Below are positions 1 through 6,154 of a stretch of DNA of 10,536 bases, piece after piece. The notes under the pieces were generated by a model. It made no database searches, was not told where the DNA came from, and saw only the letters and a list, made by a program, of their open reading frames with translations. The DNA comes from Verrucomicrobiota bacterium (GTDB lineage: Bacteria > Verrucomicrobiota > Kiritimatiellia > CAIQIC01 > Lenti-01). Each line of letters opens with the position of its first letter. Position 1 is the stretch's first letter. The position numbers and the translations under genes were made by a program. The DNA lies in the NCBI GenBank assembly GCA_003451935.1, contig DMJA01000137.1, positions 1-10,536 on the forward strand. The letters run 5' to 3'.

Positions 1-182
1 CGACGATACAGTGTGATGACCGGCATGAGAAATACTCCGAAATAAACTGACTGGAATGCCCCTTTGATTAACATGTCTGCCGAGGTGACTTGATTGACTC
101 TTGTTTTTCCGCCTGGCGATCAGGCGCAATGAACTTCCTCCCTTGCATATGCCGCTTTTTATCGCTTGCCTCTCTACTTATT
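1..182. other. Gene-poor left edge with possible 5' end of a minus-strand gene
   Basis: No gene can be assigned here. Two minus-strand frames stay open to the window edge. One begins with ATG at 74 (reading MLIKGAFQSVYFG, then a second Met at 26 preceded by GGAG) and looks membrane-like. The other begins with TTG at 129 and has a strong GGGAGG ribosome-binding site 8 bases upstream, but its translation is not recognisable. Either could be the first codons of a gene following the SDR gene on the same strand. A 6-bp hairpin (110-126, CGCCTG/CAGGCG) lies between, but it has no T-run on its 3' side in either direction, so I do not call it a terminator. Confidence 0.25.
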
Positions 183-1697
183 TTAACCGGATGGTGGCCT
201 TGTTCGCGTTGGCCCCTGAAGTATTTTTTTATTCAATCGCTTACCGATGCCGCGTAACATACCGTTAAAAACATAGCGATGCAGAGGCATGACCGCCCGC
301 CAATACAGGGGACCCAACAGGCCGCGAGGCAGAAACCGGGCGGTGAGCAATAATTCGGTCTGTTTCGGGGTGTGTTCCCTGATGTGGAATTCAAGTAAAG
401 CCTGCCCCGGCAACTTCATCTCTGCAGCCAGTTGCAGGTAGTGAGGTTTCTCCACCTGACAGACCCGCCAGAAATCGAGAGCATCCCCCGGATAGAGCTC
501 GACGGGGCCACGCCGCCCGCGCTGCAGTCCGATGCCGCCCACCAGTCGATCCAAAAAGCCGCGTAGGCGCCAGAGCCAGTTGGCGTGGTACCAACCGGTT
601 GCTCCGCCTATGCATGCGACCGCCTGCCACGTTTCGTCGGCACAGGCCTCCAATACGATCCGCCAGCAGTCCCGGTATTCGGTGCCACCCGCCCATTGCG
701 GATCACCCGCCATGCGCCATTCGGCCAGCGGCACGGGGCCGGCGTCGCTCCAGGAGGTTTCGACCTGGAAATGTTGAGTTCGCTCGAGAGCCAGCCCAAT
801 GGCCTCGCGGCTGTCAAGAAGCCGCTGCGGTAGCATTTCACGTATCCTGAAGTCGTGGCAGACCACCGGATTGCGCAGGCCTTCGGTCAGCGGACGGGCC
901 AGCTCGGACGGCACCGGGGTGACCAATGATATCCAGTACGAACTCAGTCGCGGCGTCAGCAGCGGCACCGGGATAATCCACCGCTTTCTCAGTCCGGCTT
1001 CTTCGGCATAGATCTCCATGAGTCGCCGATAGGTAACAACCTCCTCCTGGCCAATATCGAACGTTTCTCCACGGGTAGCCTCGTTTTCCAGGCAACCGAT
1101 CAGATAATGCAGCACGTTGCAGATGGCAATGGGCTGACACGGGGTTTGGACCCAGCGGGGGGTGACCATCACCGGCAGGCGTTCAACCAGATAGCGCAGG
1201 ATCTCAAAGGATGCGCTGCCTGAGCCTATGATTACTGCCGCACGCAGCACCGTTACCGGAACCCGGCCCAACCGCAAAACCCTGGCCACTTCAGCCCGGG
1301 AGCGCAAATGGGGGCTCAAGCCTCGTTCTTCCTCGCCCAGACCGCCGAGGTAGATAATTTTTTCAAGGTTCGCCGCTGCCGCAGCAGCGGCAAAATTTGC
1401 GGCGGCCTTCCGGTCGGTTGCGGCAAAGTCGGCGACCGTAGGTCCCATGGAATGGACCAGATAATACGCCGCCCGGCAGCCTGTTGCCGCCTGCATGATC
1501 TTCTTTTGATCGAGCAGGTCGGCCGGCCAAACTTCCAGATCCGGATGTGCAGCCCAGGGGCGACTCAGGAGTTTGGCCGGAGTACGGCAAATGGCCCGGA
1601 CCCGATAGCCGGACTTCAGCAGGCGTGGCACCAGTCTTCCGCCGATATAGCCTGTCGCTCCAGCCACAAGAATTGGTTTGGTATCGTTATATGTCAT
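183..1697 (-). CDS. SDR-family NAD(P)-binding oxidoreductase with C-terminal DUF2867
   Basis: Predicted 504-residue cytoplasmic protein. The N-terminal half is an atypical short-chain dehydrogenase / NmrA-like Rossmann domain. It begins PILVAGATGYIGGRL with the dinucleotide-binding GATGYIG at residues 13-19, a D60 after the third strand, and YLVHSM near 79-84. No classical YxxxK catalytic pair is visible, which is usual for this atypical subgroup. Residues about 345-485 match the DUF2867 type (YRDCWRIVLEA, GPVELYPGDALDFWRV, ending in GLLGPLYWRAVMPLHRYVF). This SDR-DUF2867 fusion is a recurring bacterial family of about 480-510 residues, so the gene looks complete; its substrate is unknown. 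An Ala-rich run lies at 97-109. The ATG at 1697 is chosen because the glycine-rich loop sits at the normal distance from it, although the ribosome-binding site is weak (AAGGGG, 14 bases away). It is divergent from the PagL-like gene. The family call is firm; the reaction is not known. Confidence 0.85.
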   Translation of the reverse strand: MTYNDTKPILVAGATGYIGGRLVPRLLKSGYRVRAICRTPAKLLSRPWAAHPDLEVWPADLLDQKKIMQAATGCRAAYYLVHSMGPTVADFAATDRKAAANFAAAAAAANLEKIIYLGGLGEEERGLSPHLRSRAEVARVLRLGRVPVTVLRAAVIIGSGSASFEILRYLVERLPVMVTPRWVQTPCQPIAICNVLHYLIGCLENEATRGETFDIGQEEVVTYRRLMEIYAEEAGLRKRWIIPVPLLTPRLSSYWISLVTPVPSELARPLTEGLRNPVVCHDFRIREMLPQRLLDSREAIGLALERTQHFQVETSWSDAGPVPLAEWRMAGDPQWAGGTEYRDCWRIVLEACADETWQAVACIGGATGWYHANWLWRLRGFLDRLVGGIGLQRGRRGPVELYPGDALDFWRVCQVEKPHYLQLAAEMKLPGQALLEFHIREHTPKQTELLLTARFLPRGLLGPLYWRAVMPLHRYVFNGMLRGIGKRLNKKILQGPTRTRPPSG

Positions 1698-1861
1698 GAC
1701 TCGGGAAGCCCCTTCAAACAGTAGAGACTTGTGTGTCCTTATCCAGCCGGCTGCATAAAGAAGGTGCAGCGGGATGAACTGGTCATCATTTTGATTTATC
1801 TTATCATGCCGTGGGGCAGGCGCTTAGGTCTGGAACCGGCAATGGACGAAGTATGCACGAC

Positions 1862-1889
1862 TTGCGCTATGCGAGAAAATCGATATTCT
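1862..1889 (+). promoter_or_regulatory. Candidate sigma-70-type promoter for the PagL-like gene
   Basis: TTGCGC (1862-1867) and TATTCT (1884-1889) are separated by 16 bases, with 4 of 6 consensus matches in each box. Transcription would start near 1896, giving a leader of about 37 bases before the ATG at 1933. That agrees with the start chosen there and argues against the upstream ATG at 1900. The match is moderate and could be chance. Confidence 0.3.
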
Positions 1890-1921
1890 TCAAGTCTGAA
1901 TGATGTTCGACATGGAGCCAG

Positions 1922-1927
1922 AGGAGG
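1922..1927 (+). promoter_or_regulatory. Ribosome-binding site fixing the PagL-like start
   Basis: A perfect AGGAGG lies 5 bases before the ATG at 1933. The in-frame ATG at 1900 has no such site and would put 11 charged residues before the signal peptide, so 1933 is the start. Confidence 0.85.
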
Positions 1928-1932
1928 TCGAT

Positions 1933-2472
1933 ATGAAGTTTTTCTACCTGATGCTGTTTTTGATTCTTATCGGTCTGCCGTACCGGGCTAACGCTGGTGG
2001 TGTGCCAGCGACAGCCTTCTATCAAGTTGGCAACTGGCAGCTTCTTGGCGCCGAATCCCATTACCTCGATCTGGGGCTGGGGGTCTTCGATGCCACCGAA
2101 AATAACCATGGGAGCGCAGCAGGCGCAGCACGCCTGGAGCTGCGTGTCGGTAAAAAACTGGGTTTTGTCGGGCCAGCCATTGGTCTGCTTGCCACTACCG
2201 ATGGCGGCTGGTTCGGTTACGGCGGTCTGTATGCCGATATCGTTTACAAAAACCTTGTTATTACCCCCATGCTTTCAATGGGAGGGTATGAAGAGGGGGA
2301 CGGTAAGGATCTCGGCGGCACTCTCGAGTTTCGTTCAGTTCTCGGTCTGTCCTGGCAGTTTGCCAACCGCGCCCGTCTCGGACTGCAAATATCCCATATC
2401 TCCAATGCCGATATGCACGATAAAAACCCGGGTGCGGAAGATTTCCTGCTAACTTTGGCCTGGCCTTTCTGA
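1933..2472 (+). CDS. PagL-like lipid A 3-O-deacylase / acyloxyacyl hydrolase, outer membrane
   Basis: Predicted 179-residue outer-membrane beta-barrel. Residues 1-21 are a signal peptide (MKFFYLMLFLILIGL, then cleavage after RANA). The mature protein alternates polar and hydrophobic residues as in beta strands and ends WPF, with the C-terminal Phe typical of Omp85/BAM-assembled barrels. Near the C-terminus ISHISNAD places His155 and Ser157 in the HxSNA motif, followed by NPG and Glu169. The Ser-to-Glu spacing of 12 residues equals that of the known PagL triad (His126, Ser128, Glu140 in Pseudomonas PagL). From family knowledge, it should remove the 3-linked acyl chain of lipid A in the outer leaflet, remodelling LPS. 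It is a single gene, preceded by its own likely promoter and followed by a hairpin terminator. No PhoP-type operator is evident. The family call rests on the triad and barrel features; the actual substrate is inferred. Confidence 0.85.
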   Translation: MKFFYLMLFLILIGLPYRANAGGVPATAFYQVGNWQLLGAESHYLDLGLGVFDATENNHGSAAGAARLELRVGKKLGFVGPAIGLLATTDGGWFGYGGLYADIVYKNLVITPMLSMGGYEEGDGKDLGGTLEFRSVLGLSWQFANRARLGLQISHISNADMHDKNPGAEDFLLTLAWPF

Positions 2473-2558
2473 GGCGAACCTTCAGAGCTGGTTTTTGCCA
2501 GGGTGAAGGAGCAAAAAAACTTCCCCCGCCATTTCAGGGCATGTCGATATTGAACTAG

Positions 2559-2595
2559 AAAGAGCCTCCAAGTTTTCAGGACTTGGAGGCTCTTT
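2559..2595. terminator. Bidirectional hairpin terminator between the PagL-like gene and thiC
   Basis: AAAGAGCCTCCAAGT (2559-2573) and its exact reverse complement (2581-2595) form a perfect 15-bp stem with a 7-base loop. TTTT ends the 3' arm on the plus strand, and CTTT ends it on the minus strand. It lies 87 bases after the PagL-like stop and 83 bases after the thiC stop, which face each other, so it probably stops both transcripts. The T-run is short in both directions, but the stem is strong. The remaining intergenic bases (2473-2677) hold no gene that I can support. Confidence 0.75.
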
Positions 2596-2677
2596 TATGT
2601 GCCACACCGATAATTTACAGAGCTGAGATGGACCTGTTAAGCTATCCGTAAGACTGTTCAGTCATGATGTTGATTTG

Positions 2678-3976
2678 CTATTTTGTCTTCTTGCGCTCGT
2701 CCATCACCTTGTAAGCACAGAACTCGCCGCACATGGTGCAGGCGCCGTGTTCCTCATCGACCCCCGATTCGCCACGGCGTTTGCGCGCCAGTGCGGGATC
2801 GATGGCGAGGCAGTACTGGGTTTCCCAGTCGAGAGCTTTGCGGGCCTTGCTCATGGCGATGTCTTTTTCCATGGCGCCTGGCAGGCCCTTTACGATATCG
2901 GCAGCATGGGCGGCAATGCGGGTCGCCATGACGCCATCGTGTACATCCTGAGCCGTAGGCAGACACAGGTGCTCGCTGGGAGTGACATAGCAGAGAAAAT
3001 CGGCTCCGGCACTGGCGGCGATGGCGCCGCCGATGGCGCAGGTGATGTGGTCGTAGCCCGGGGCGATGTCGGTGACCAGCGGGCCGAGCACATAGAAGGG
3101 GGCGCCGCGGCATAGCTGTTTTTCCAAGCGCATGTTGTCGGCGACCATGTGCAGCGGCACATGGCCCGGTCCTTCGATGATGACCTGTACCCCCTTGGCC
3201 CAGGCCCGTTCGGTCAACTCGCCCAGGATCAGCAGTTCGCCGATCTGTGCGCGGTCGGTGGCGTCGGCGGTTGCGCCGGGGCGCAGGCCGTCGCCCAGGC
3301 TGAGGGTGATATCGTAGGCGGCCAAAAGGTCCAGGAGATCGTCGAAGGCGTCGTGCAACGGCGATTCGCATCCGGGATGGTGGCGCAACCAGGCCGCCAG
3401 CATGGAGCCGCCACGACTGACAATGTCCAGCAGGCGTCCTTGGCGTTCCATGGCGGTCAAGGTTGCACGGGTCACTCCGGCATGGATCGTCATGAAGTCC
3501 ACACCTTCCTCGGCCTGCTGCTCCACGGTTTTCAGGAAATCCGCCGCCGTCAGGGTCGTGATGTCGCGCCGGGCGCGGGCCAGATCAAAGCCGGTCTGAT
3601 AGATCGGCACGGTGCCGACCATGAGGGGCGAGCGGTCGAGGATGGCGCGGCGGATTTCGTTCAGGCGCGGCCCGAGGGACAAATCCATGACGGCATCCGC
3701 GCCGCAGGCCACGGCCACCTCCAGCTTCTGGAGTTCTTCGGCAAGGTCTGTGTGGTGCGGCGAGGCGCCCAAATTCACGTTGATCTTGGTGGTCAACCCC
3801 CGCCCGATGCCGCGCGGTTGCCGGAGCTGACGCCGGTTGTTGCCGGGAATGACGATGCTTCCGTCCGCCAGGCCGGCGCGAATGGTTTCGGGGGGGAGGT
3901 ACTCGGCGGCGGCCACCGCCTGCATGGCCGGGGTGATGCGTCCGCGTTCCGCAACGCGTTTGAGGGTCATATCCAT
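2678..3976 (-). CDS. thiC: Phosphomethylpyrimidine synthase ThiC, short form
   Basis: Predicted 432-residue radical-SAM enzyme that rearranges aminoimidazole ribotide into HMP phosphate, the pyrimidine half of thiamine. Visible family blocks are INVNLGASP, GADAVMDLS, MVGTVPIYQT, FMTIHAGV, SRGGSM, SLGDGLRPG, EGPGHVPL, TDIAPGYDHI and YVTPSEHLCLP. The C-terminal iron-sulfur cluster site is CTMCGEFC (Cys413, 416, 420). Its spacing is CX2CX3C instead of the CX2CX4C of the long (about 630-residue) proteobacterial enzymes; the short form is common in anaerobes and archaea. The same frame stays open for 188 codons upstream through thiE. The start at 3976 is chosen because AGGAGA stands just before it and it overlaps the thiE stop by 10 bases. 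This is the last gene of the TPP-controlled operon. The main alternative is BzaF (5-hydroxybenzimidazole synthase), a ThiC paralogue, but the thi4/thiE partners and TPP riboswitch favour ThiC. Confidence 0.9.
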   Translation of the reverse strand: MDMTLKRVAERGRITPAMQAVAAAEYLPPETIRAGLADGSIVIPGNNRRQLRQPRGIGRGLTTKINVNLGASPHHTDLAEELQKLEVAVACGADAVMDLSLGPRLNEIRRAILDRSPLMVGTVPIYQTGFDLARARRDITTLTAADFLKTVEQQAEEGVDFMTIHAGVTRATLTAMERQGRLLDIVSRGGSMLAAWLRHHPGCESPLHDAFDDLLDLLAAYDITLSLGDGLRPGATADATDRAQIGELLILGELTERAWAKGVQVIIEGPGHVPLHMVADNMRLEKQLCRGAPFYVLGPLVTDIAPGYDHITCAIGGAIAASAGADFLCYVTPSEHLCLPTAQDVHDGVMATRIAAHAADIVKGLPGAMEKDIAMSKARKALDWETQYCLAIDPALARKRRGESGVDEEHGACTMCGEFCAYKVMDERKKTK

Positions 3977-4623
3977 TCGTTCTCCTGAATTTGTCGTTGA
4001 AGGGTTTTCATCGCGAGAGCGGGATCGGTGGCTTCGGCTACGGCGCGGATCACGGCGGCGCAACGGTAGTGGGCGCACGGCAAGGTGGCGACGCGTTCCG
4101 CCGTCAGGCCGCCGATGGCGACGATGGGGTGGCGAGAGAGCGCGGCGGCTTGGGCCAGCAGGTCGGGGCCGGTGACGGGGTCCGGGTGGTCCTTGGAGTT
4201 GGTTTCGAACAACGGACCAAAACCGATGTAATCCACCGGTTCCGCATTGGCGGCGCGGACCTGGTCGAGGTTGTGCGTGGAAAGCCCCAGCAACCGCTGA
4301 TTTCCGATCAGGCGACGCACCTCGCCGGGGGGCAGGTCCTCCTGCCCGACATGGATACCATCGGCTTCGCTCAGGATAGCCAGATCGGGGCGGTCGTTGA
4401 CGATGAAAAGCGTCGAACTGCCCCGCGTGATGGCGCGAAGGGCGCGTGCCACGCGCAGCCACTCGCGGTCGGTTGCGATGCGGGACGGGATTCGCTTGGG
4501 CCGAAATTGGATGGCCGGCAAACCGGCGTCCATGGCCCATTCGGCCATCCGTTCATAGCCGGCGGGCGGATCGGTCAGCACCAGATAGAGGCCGCGCCGC
4601 AGGCGAGGAGCGCTGGCATTCAT
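3967..4623 (-). CDS. thiE: Thiamine-phosphate synthase ThiE
   Basis: Predicted 218-residue cytoplasmic TIM-barrel enzyme that joins HMP diphosphate and the thiazole phosphate to give thiamine phosphate. Family blocks are visible in order: GLYLVLTD near the N-terminus, IQFRPKR in place of the usual QLR-K pyrophosphate-binding strand (Gln, Arg and Lys kept), FIVNDRPDLAILSEADGIHVGQEDLP, LLGLSTHN, VDYIGFGPLFET followed by K, and PIVAIGGL. The length is normal for ThiE. The frame is open for 30 more codons upstream, but that part lies over thi4 and reads as Arg/Pro-rich noise. The ATG at 4623 is chosen because it forms an ATGA overlap with the thi4 stop and has GGAG 8 bases upstream. The 3' end overlaps thiC by 10 bases, implying translational coupling. 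No thiD is fused or adjacent, so HMP-P kinase activity must come from elsewhere in the genome. Confidence 0.92.
   Translation of the reverse strand: MNASAPRLRRGLYLVLTDPPAGYERMAEWAMDAGLPAIQFRPKRIPSRIATDREWLRVARALRAITRGSSTLFIVNDRPDLAILSEADGIHVGQEDLPPGEVRRLIGNQRLLGLSTHNLDQVRAANAEPVDYIGFGPLFETNSKDHPDPVTGPDLLAQAAALSRHPIVAIGGLTAERVATLPCAHYRCAAVIRAVAEATDPALAMKTLQRQIQENEWI
3981..3986 (-). promoter_or_regulatory. Ribosome-binding site fixing the thiC start
   Basis: On the minus strand AGGAGA lies 4 bases before the ATG at 3976, inside the end of thiE. It decides between the ATG at 3976, the in-frame ATG two codons later (3970), and the longer open frame upstream. The first is favoured by spacing. Confidence 0.7.
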
Positions 4624-5396
4624 GTTCCGAGCTCCGCGAGCATCGCTTGCGCGGCTTTGCGGCCGGAGAGCAGCATGCCGCCGAAGACCGGGCCCATGCG
4701 GTGGCCGCCGCAAACAGTGATGGCGGCCATGCCGCTGACGAAAAGGCCCGGATACACCTCCCGGGTGTTTTCCACCGTCTGGCGTTCGCCGTCCTCCGCC
4801 GCCATCGGTTTTTCGCCCACCAAGCCGCCCGTCGTTGTATCCAGGCGGACGTTCATCTTACGGACCAGCGTTTCAGCGACGCTGGCCGGATGTCCGGTGG
4901 CATCCAGCACGAAGCGGCTATGAATGGTGAGCGGATCGACATGCCATTTCAGATGCCGGATCGCGGTCCAGTTGAGGACGAGTCCCGCGACGCGGTCCTT
5001 CTGGATGACCACATCCTCCATGCTCGTCAGGTTGAAGACGGTCAGGCCGGCTTCCATGGCGCGGGCGGCGAGGGCGGCGGCGACATGCACGGCATCCAGC
5101 GTATAATAGCCGGGTTCGAATTCCGTGGCGCGCAGGCCGAATTCCACGAGCATTTCCCGGGCGGCCTCCTGCACCACGATTTCATTGAATCCCATGCCTC
5201 CGCCCCAGATGCCGCCGCCGATGGCGAGCTTGCTTTCGAAGAGCGCCACTTTCTTTCCCGCCCGGGCCAGATCATGGCCGGCGACCAAGCCGGAAGGCCC
5301 GCCGCCTACGATTGCCACGTCCACTTCCAAATGGCGCGTCAACTTTTTGAAATAGGCGTCGATGATCGCCCTCGAGATGGTCACTTCATTCAACAT
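4620..5396 (-). CDS. thi4: Thi4-type ADP-thiazole synthase, probably sulfide-dependent
   Basis: Predicted 258-residue enzyme that converts NAD and glycine, plus a sulfur source, into the adenylated carboxythiazole precursor of thiamine. The N-terminal Rossmann strand DVAIVGGGPSGLVAG places GGGPSG at residues 31-36. GGGIWGGGMGF (60-70), EPGYYTLDAVH and the C-terminal GHRMGPVFGGMLLSG (231-245) are family hallmarks. In WHVDPLT the residue aligned with the sacrificial sulfur-donor Cys of yeast and plant THI4 (plant pattern SCMDP) is His152. This is the signature of archaeal and bacterial Thi4 that takes sulfur from free sulfide with Fe(II) and turns over repeatedly. AAAGGA lies before the ATG at 5396. 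The gene overlaps the upstream hydrolase by 7 bases and thiE by 4. It replaces thiG/S/F/H here. Family and sulfide use are inferred from motif comparison. Confidence 0.9.
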   Translation of the reverse strand: MLNEVTISRAIIDAYFKKLTRHLEVDVAIVGGGPSGLVAGHDLARAGKKVALFESKLAIGGGIWGGGMGFNEIVVQEAAREMLVEFGLRATEFEPGYYTLDAVHVAAALAARAMEAGLTVFNLTSMEDVVIQKDRVAGLVLNWTAIRHLKWHVDPLTIHSRFVLDATGHPASVAETLVRKMNVRLDTTTGGLVGEKPMAAEDGERQTVENTREVYPGLFVSGMAAITVCGGHRMGPVFGGMLLSGRKAAQAMLAELGT

Positions 5397-6070
5397 ATGC
5401 TTTCCTTTCTGTATGGGCAGGTCCGCCGCGCCTGCGGCGAATGGCCATGCCTGACATCACGTGTGTCGCCGCGGACCGGGGGGATGATGCGGATGCCGGC
5501 GGACTGCATCTTGCGCAACGCCGCCTCATGGCGGGAGACGTTGCCGGCGGACGCCACGTAGCTGGATGCCCGGCTCGCCGTCAGCCCCTCCAACAAGCCG
5601 ACCTCGACCGACTTCGGGAGAGCGCTTCGGAGGTCCAGCGCCGTCTTCAGCACACAGCTCGTTGTCAGAAAACCTGCAACCAGTACCTGGCTCAGGCCCC
5701 CGCCCGCCAACGCCTGCATGCCTTCAAGGAAGCCGGGCGCGGAAGCGGCGCTTTCCTCAAACTTGGTCACCACCCGTTTCCGGGCGAAAGCGGATGCAGA
5801 AAGGCACCATTCGCAGTCCGCTGCATTTCCAGGCACACAGACTCGCGAGAACGGATGCCCCAGATCTCCGCCTGTGAACTGCCCTGGGCTGTACTCCGAG
5901 CGAACCAGAACCACTTCATTCGGATAGGGGTACCCCTGAAGAAAGGACTCCAAGGCGCGGACACGCTCTGCGATGACGGCCAGTTCGCCATGGCCAAACG
6001 CTTTTGCGAGCGAGCCCTTCAAACGGCAGAACGCATGTTGCGGATCAATGATGAGAAGAAGCCGTTCCAT
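5390..6070 (-). CDS. Isochorismatase-like cysteine hydrolase in the thiamine operon
   Basis: Predicted 226-residue cytoplasmic hydrolase of the isochorismatase/nicotinamidase fold. The catalytic triad pattern is complete: Asp9 in LLLIIDPQHAF, Lys103 in VVTKFEES, and nucleophile Cys139 in VAGFLTTSCV, with the expected strand before each. Such enzymes cleave C-N or vinyl-ether bonds (nicotinamide, N-carbamoyl amines, isochorismate). The metal-binding DxH of true nicotinamidases is not evident, so nicotinamidase is not supported. It is the first gene after the TPP riboswitch and overlaps thi4 by 7 bases, so it is expected to be repressed by TPP. This suggests a role in thiamine supply, for example hydrolysis of a degraded or blocked precursor, but no such reaction is established for this protein. 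The last 25-30 residues (after IRIIPP) are Arg-rich and read through the thi4 leader, so they look like a run-on tail. The family call is firm; the substrate is unknown. Confidence 0.8.
   Translation of the reverse strand: MERLLLIIDPQHAFCRLKGSLAKAFGHGELAVIAERVRALESFLQGYPYPNEVVLVRSEYSPGQFTGGDLGHPFSRVCVPGNAADCEWCLSASAFARKRVVTKFEESAASAPGFLEGMQALAGGGLSQVLVAGFLTTSCVLKTALDLRSALPKSVEVGLLEGLTASRASSYVASAGNVSRHEAALRKMQSAGIRIIPPVRGDTRDVRHGHSPQARRTCPYRKESIC
5394..5421 (-). repeat. Leader copy B, in front of thi4
   Basis: This 28-base segment covers the thi4 start codon and ribosome-binding site. It matches 6068-6097 except for two single-base gaps and a 5-base unlike block. On the minus strand both copies read CCTGCCC-like bases, then GAAAGG, then GCATATG. 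It lies inside the end of the upstream hydrolase gene. Confidence 0.6.
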
Positions 6071-6097
6071 ATGCGTTTTCCTTTCGGGGCGGGCAGG
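6068..6097 (-). repeat. Leader copy A, in front of the isochorismatase-like gene
   Basis: This 30-base segment covers the start codon and ribosome-binding site of the first gene of the thiamine operon. It is nearly identical to 5394-5421: the shared blocks are catatgc, ttt, cctttc and gggcagg on the plus strand. The copy belongs to the expression platform of the TPP riboswitch. Confidence 0.6.
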
Positions 6098-6110
6098 AGG
6101 GGAAACACGC
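6073..6110 (-). promoter_or_regulatory. Hairpin that hides the first ribosome-binding site (riboswitch expression platform)
   Basis: In the RNA, GCGUGUUUCC (6110-6101) can pair with GGAAAACGC (6081-6073). This gives nine base pairs with one bulged G and a loop of 19 bases. The 3' arm is the ribosome-binding site of the isochorismatase-like gene and ends two bases before its AUG. No T-run follows, so control of translation is more likely than termination. Just upstream, GCCGC/GCGGC forms another small hairpin, and CCGAG/CTCGG could close around it. The pairing is read directly; its switching with TPP is inferred. Confidence 0.55.
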
Positions 6111-6154
6111 TTTGAATCTCCGAGTGGGTTGTCGCCGCCTTGTGCGGCTCTCGG

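Noticed and set aside
110..126. CGCCTG/CAGGCG hairpin as terminator of the SDR gene
   Set aside because: On the minus strand it is followed by an A-run, not a T-run; the T-run lies on the wrong side for either direction.
1731..1991. Plus-strand 86-codon open frame between the SDR and PagL-like genes
   Set aside because: It overlaps the PagL-like start, has no ribosome-binding site or recognisable sequence, and covers the likely promoter region.
2675..3988. Plus-strand open frames opposite thiC
   Set aside because: They are antisense shadows; the minus strand carries all ThiC motifs.
3977..4540. N-terminal extension of ThiC (188 extra codons in frame)
   Set aside because: It lies over thiE in another frame, is Arg/Pro-rich noise, and ThiC homology and the ribosome-binding site start at 3976.
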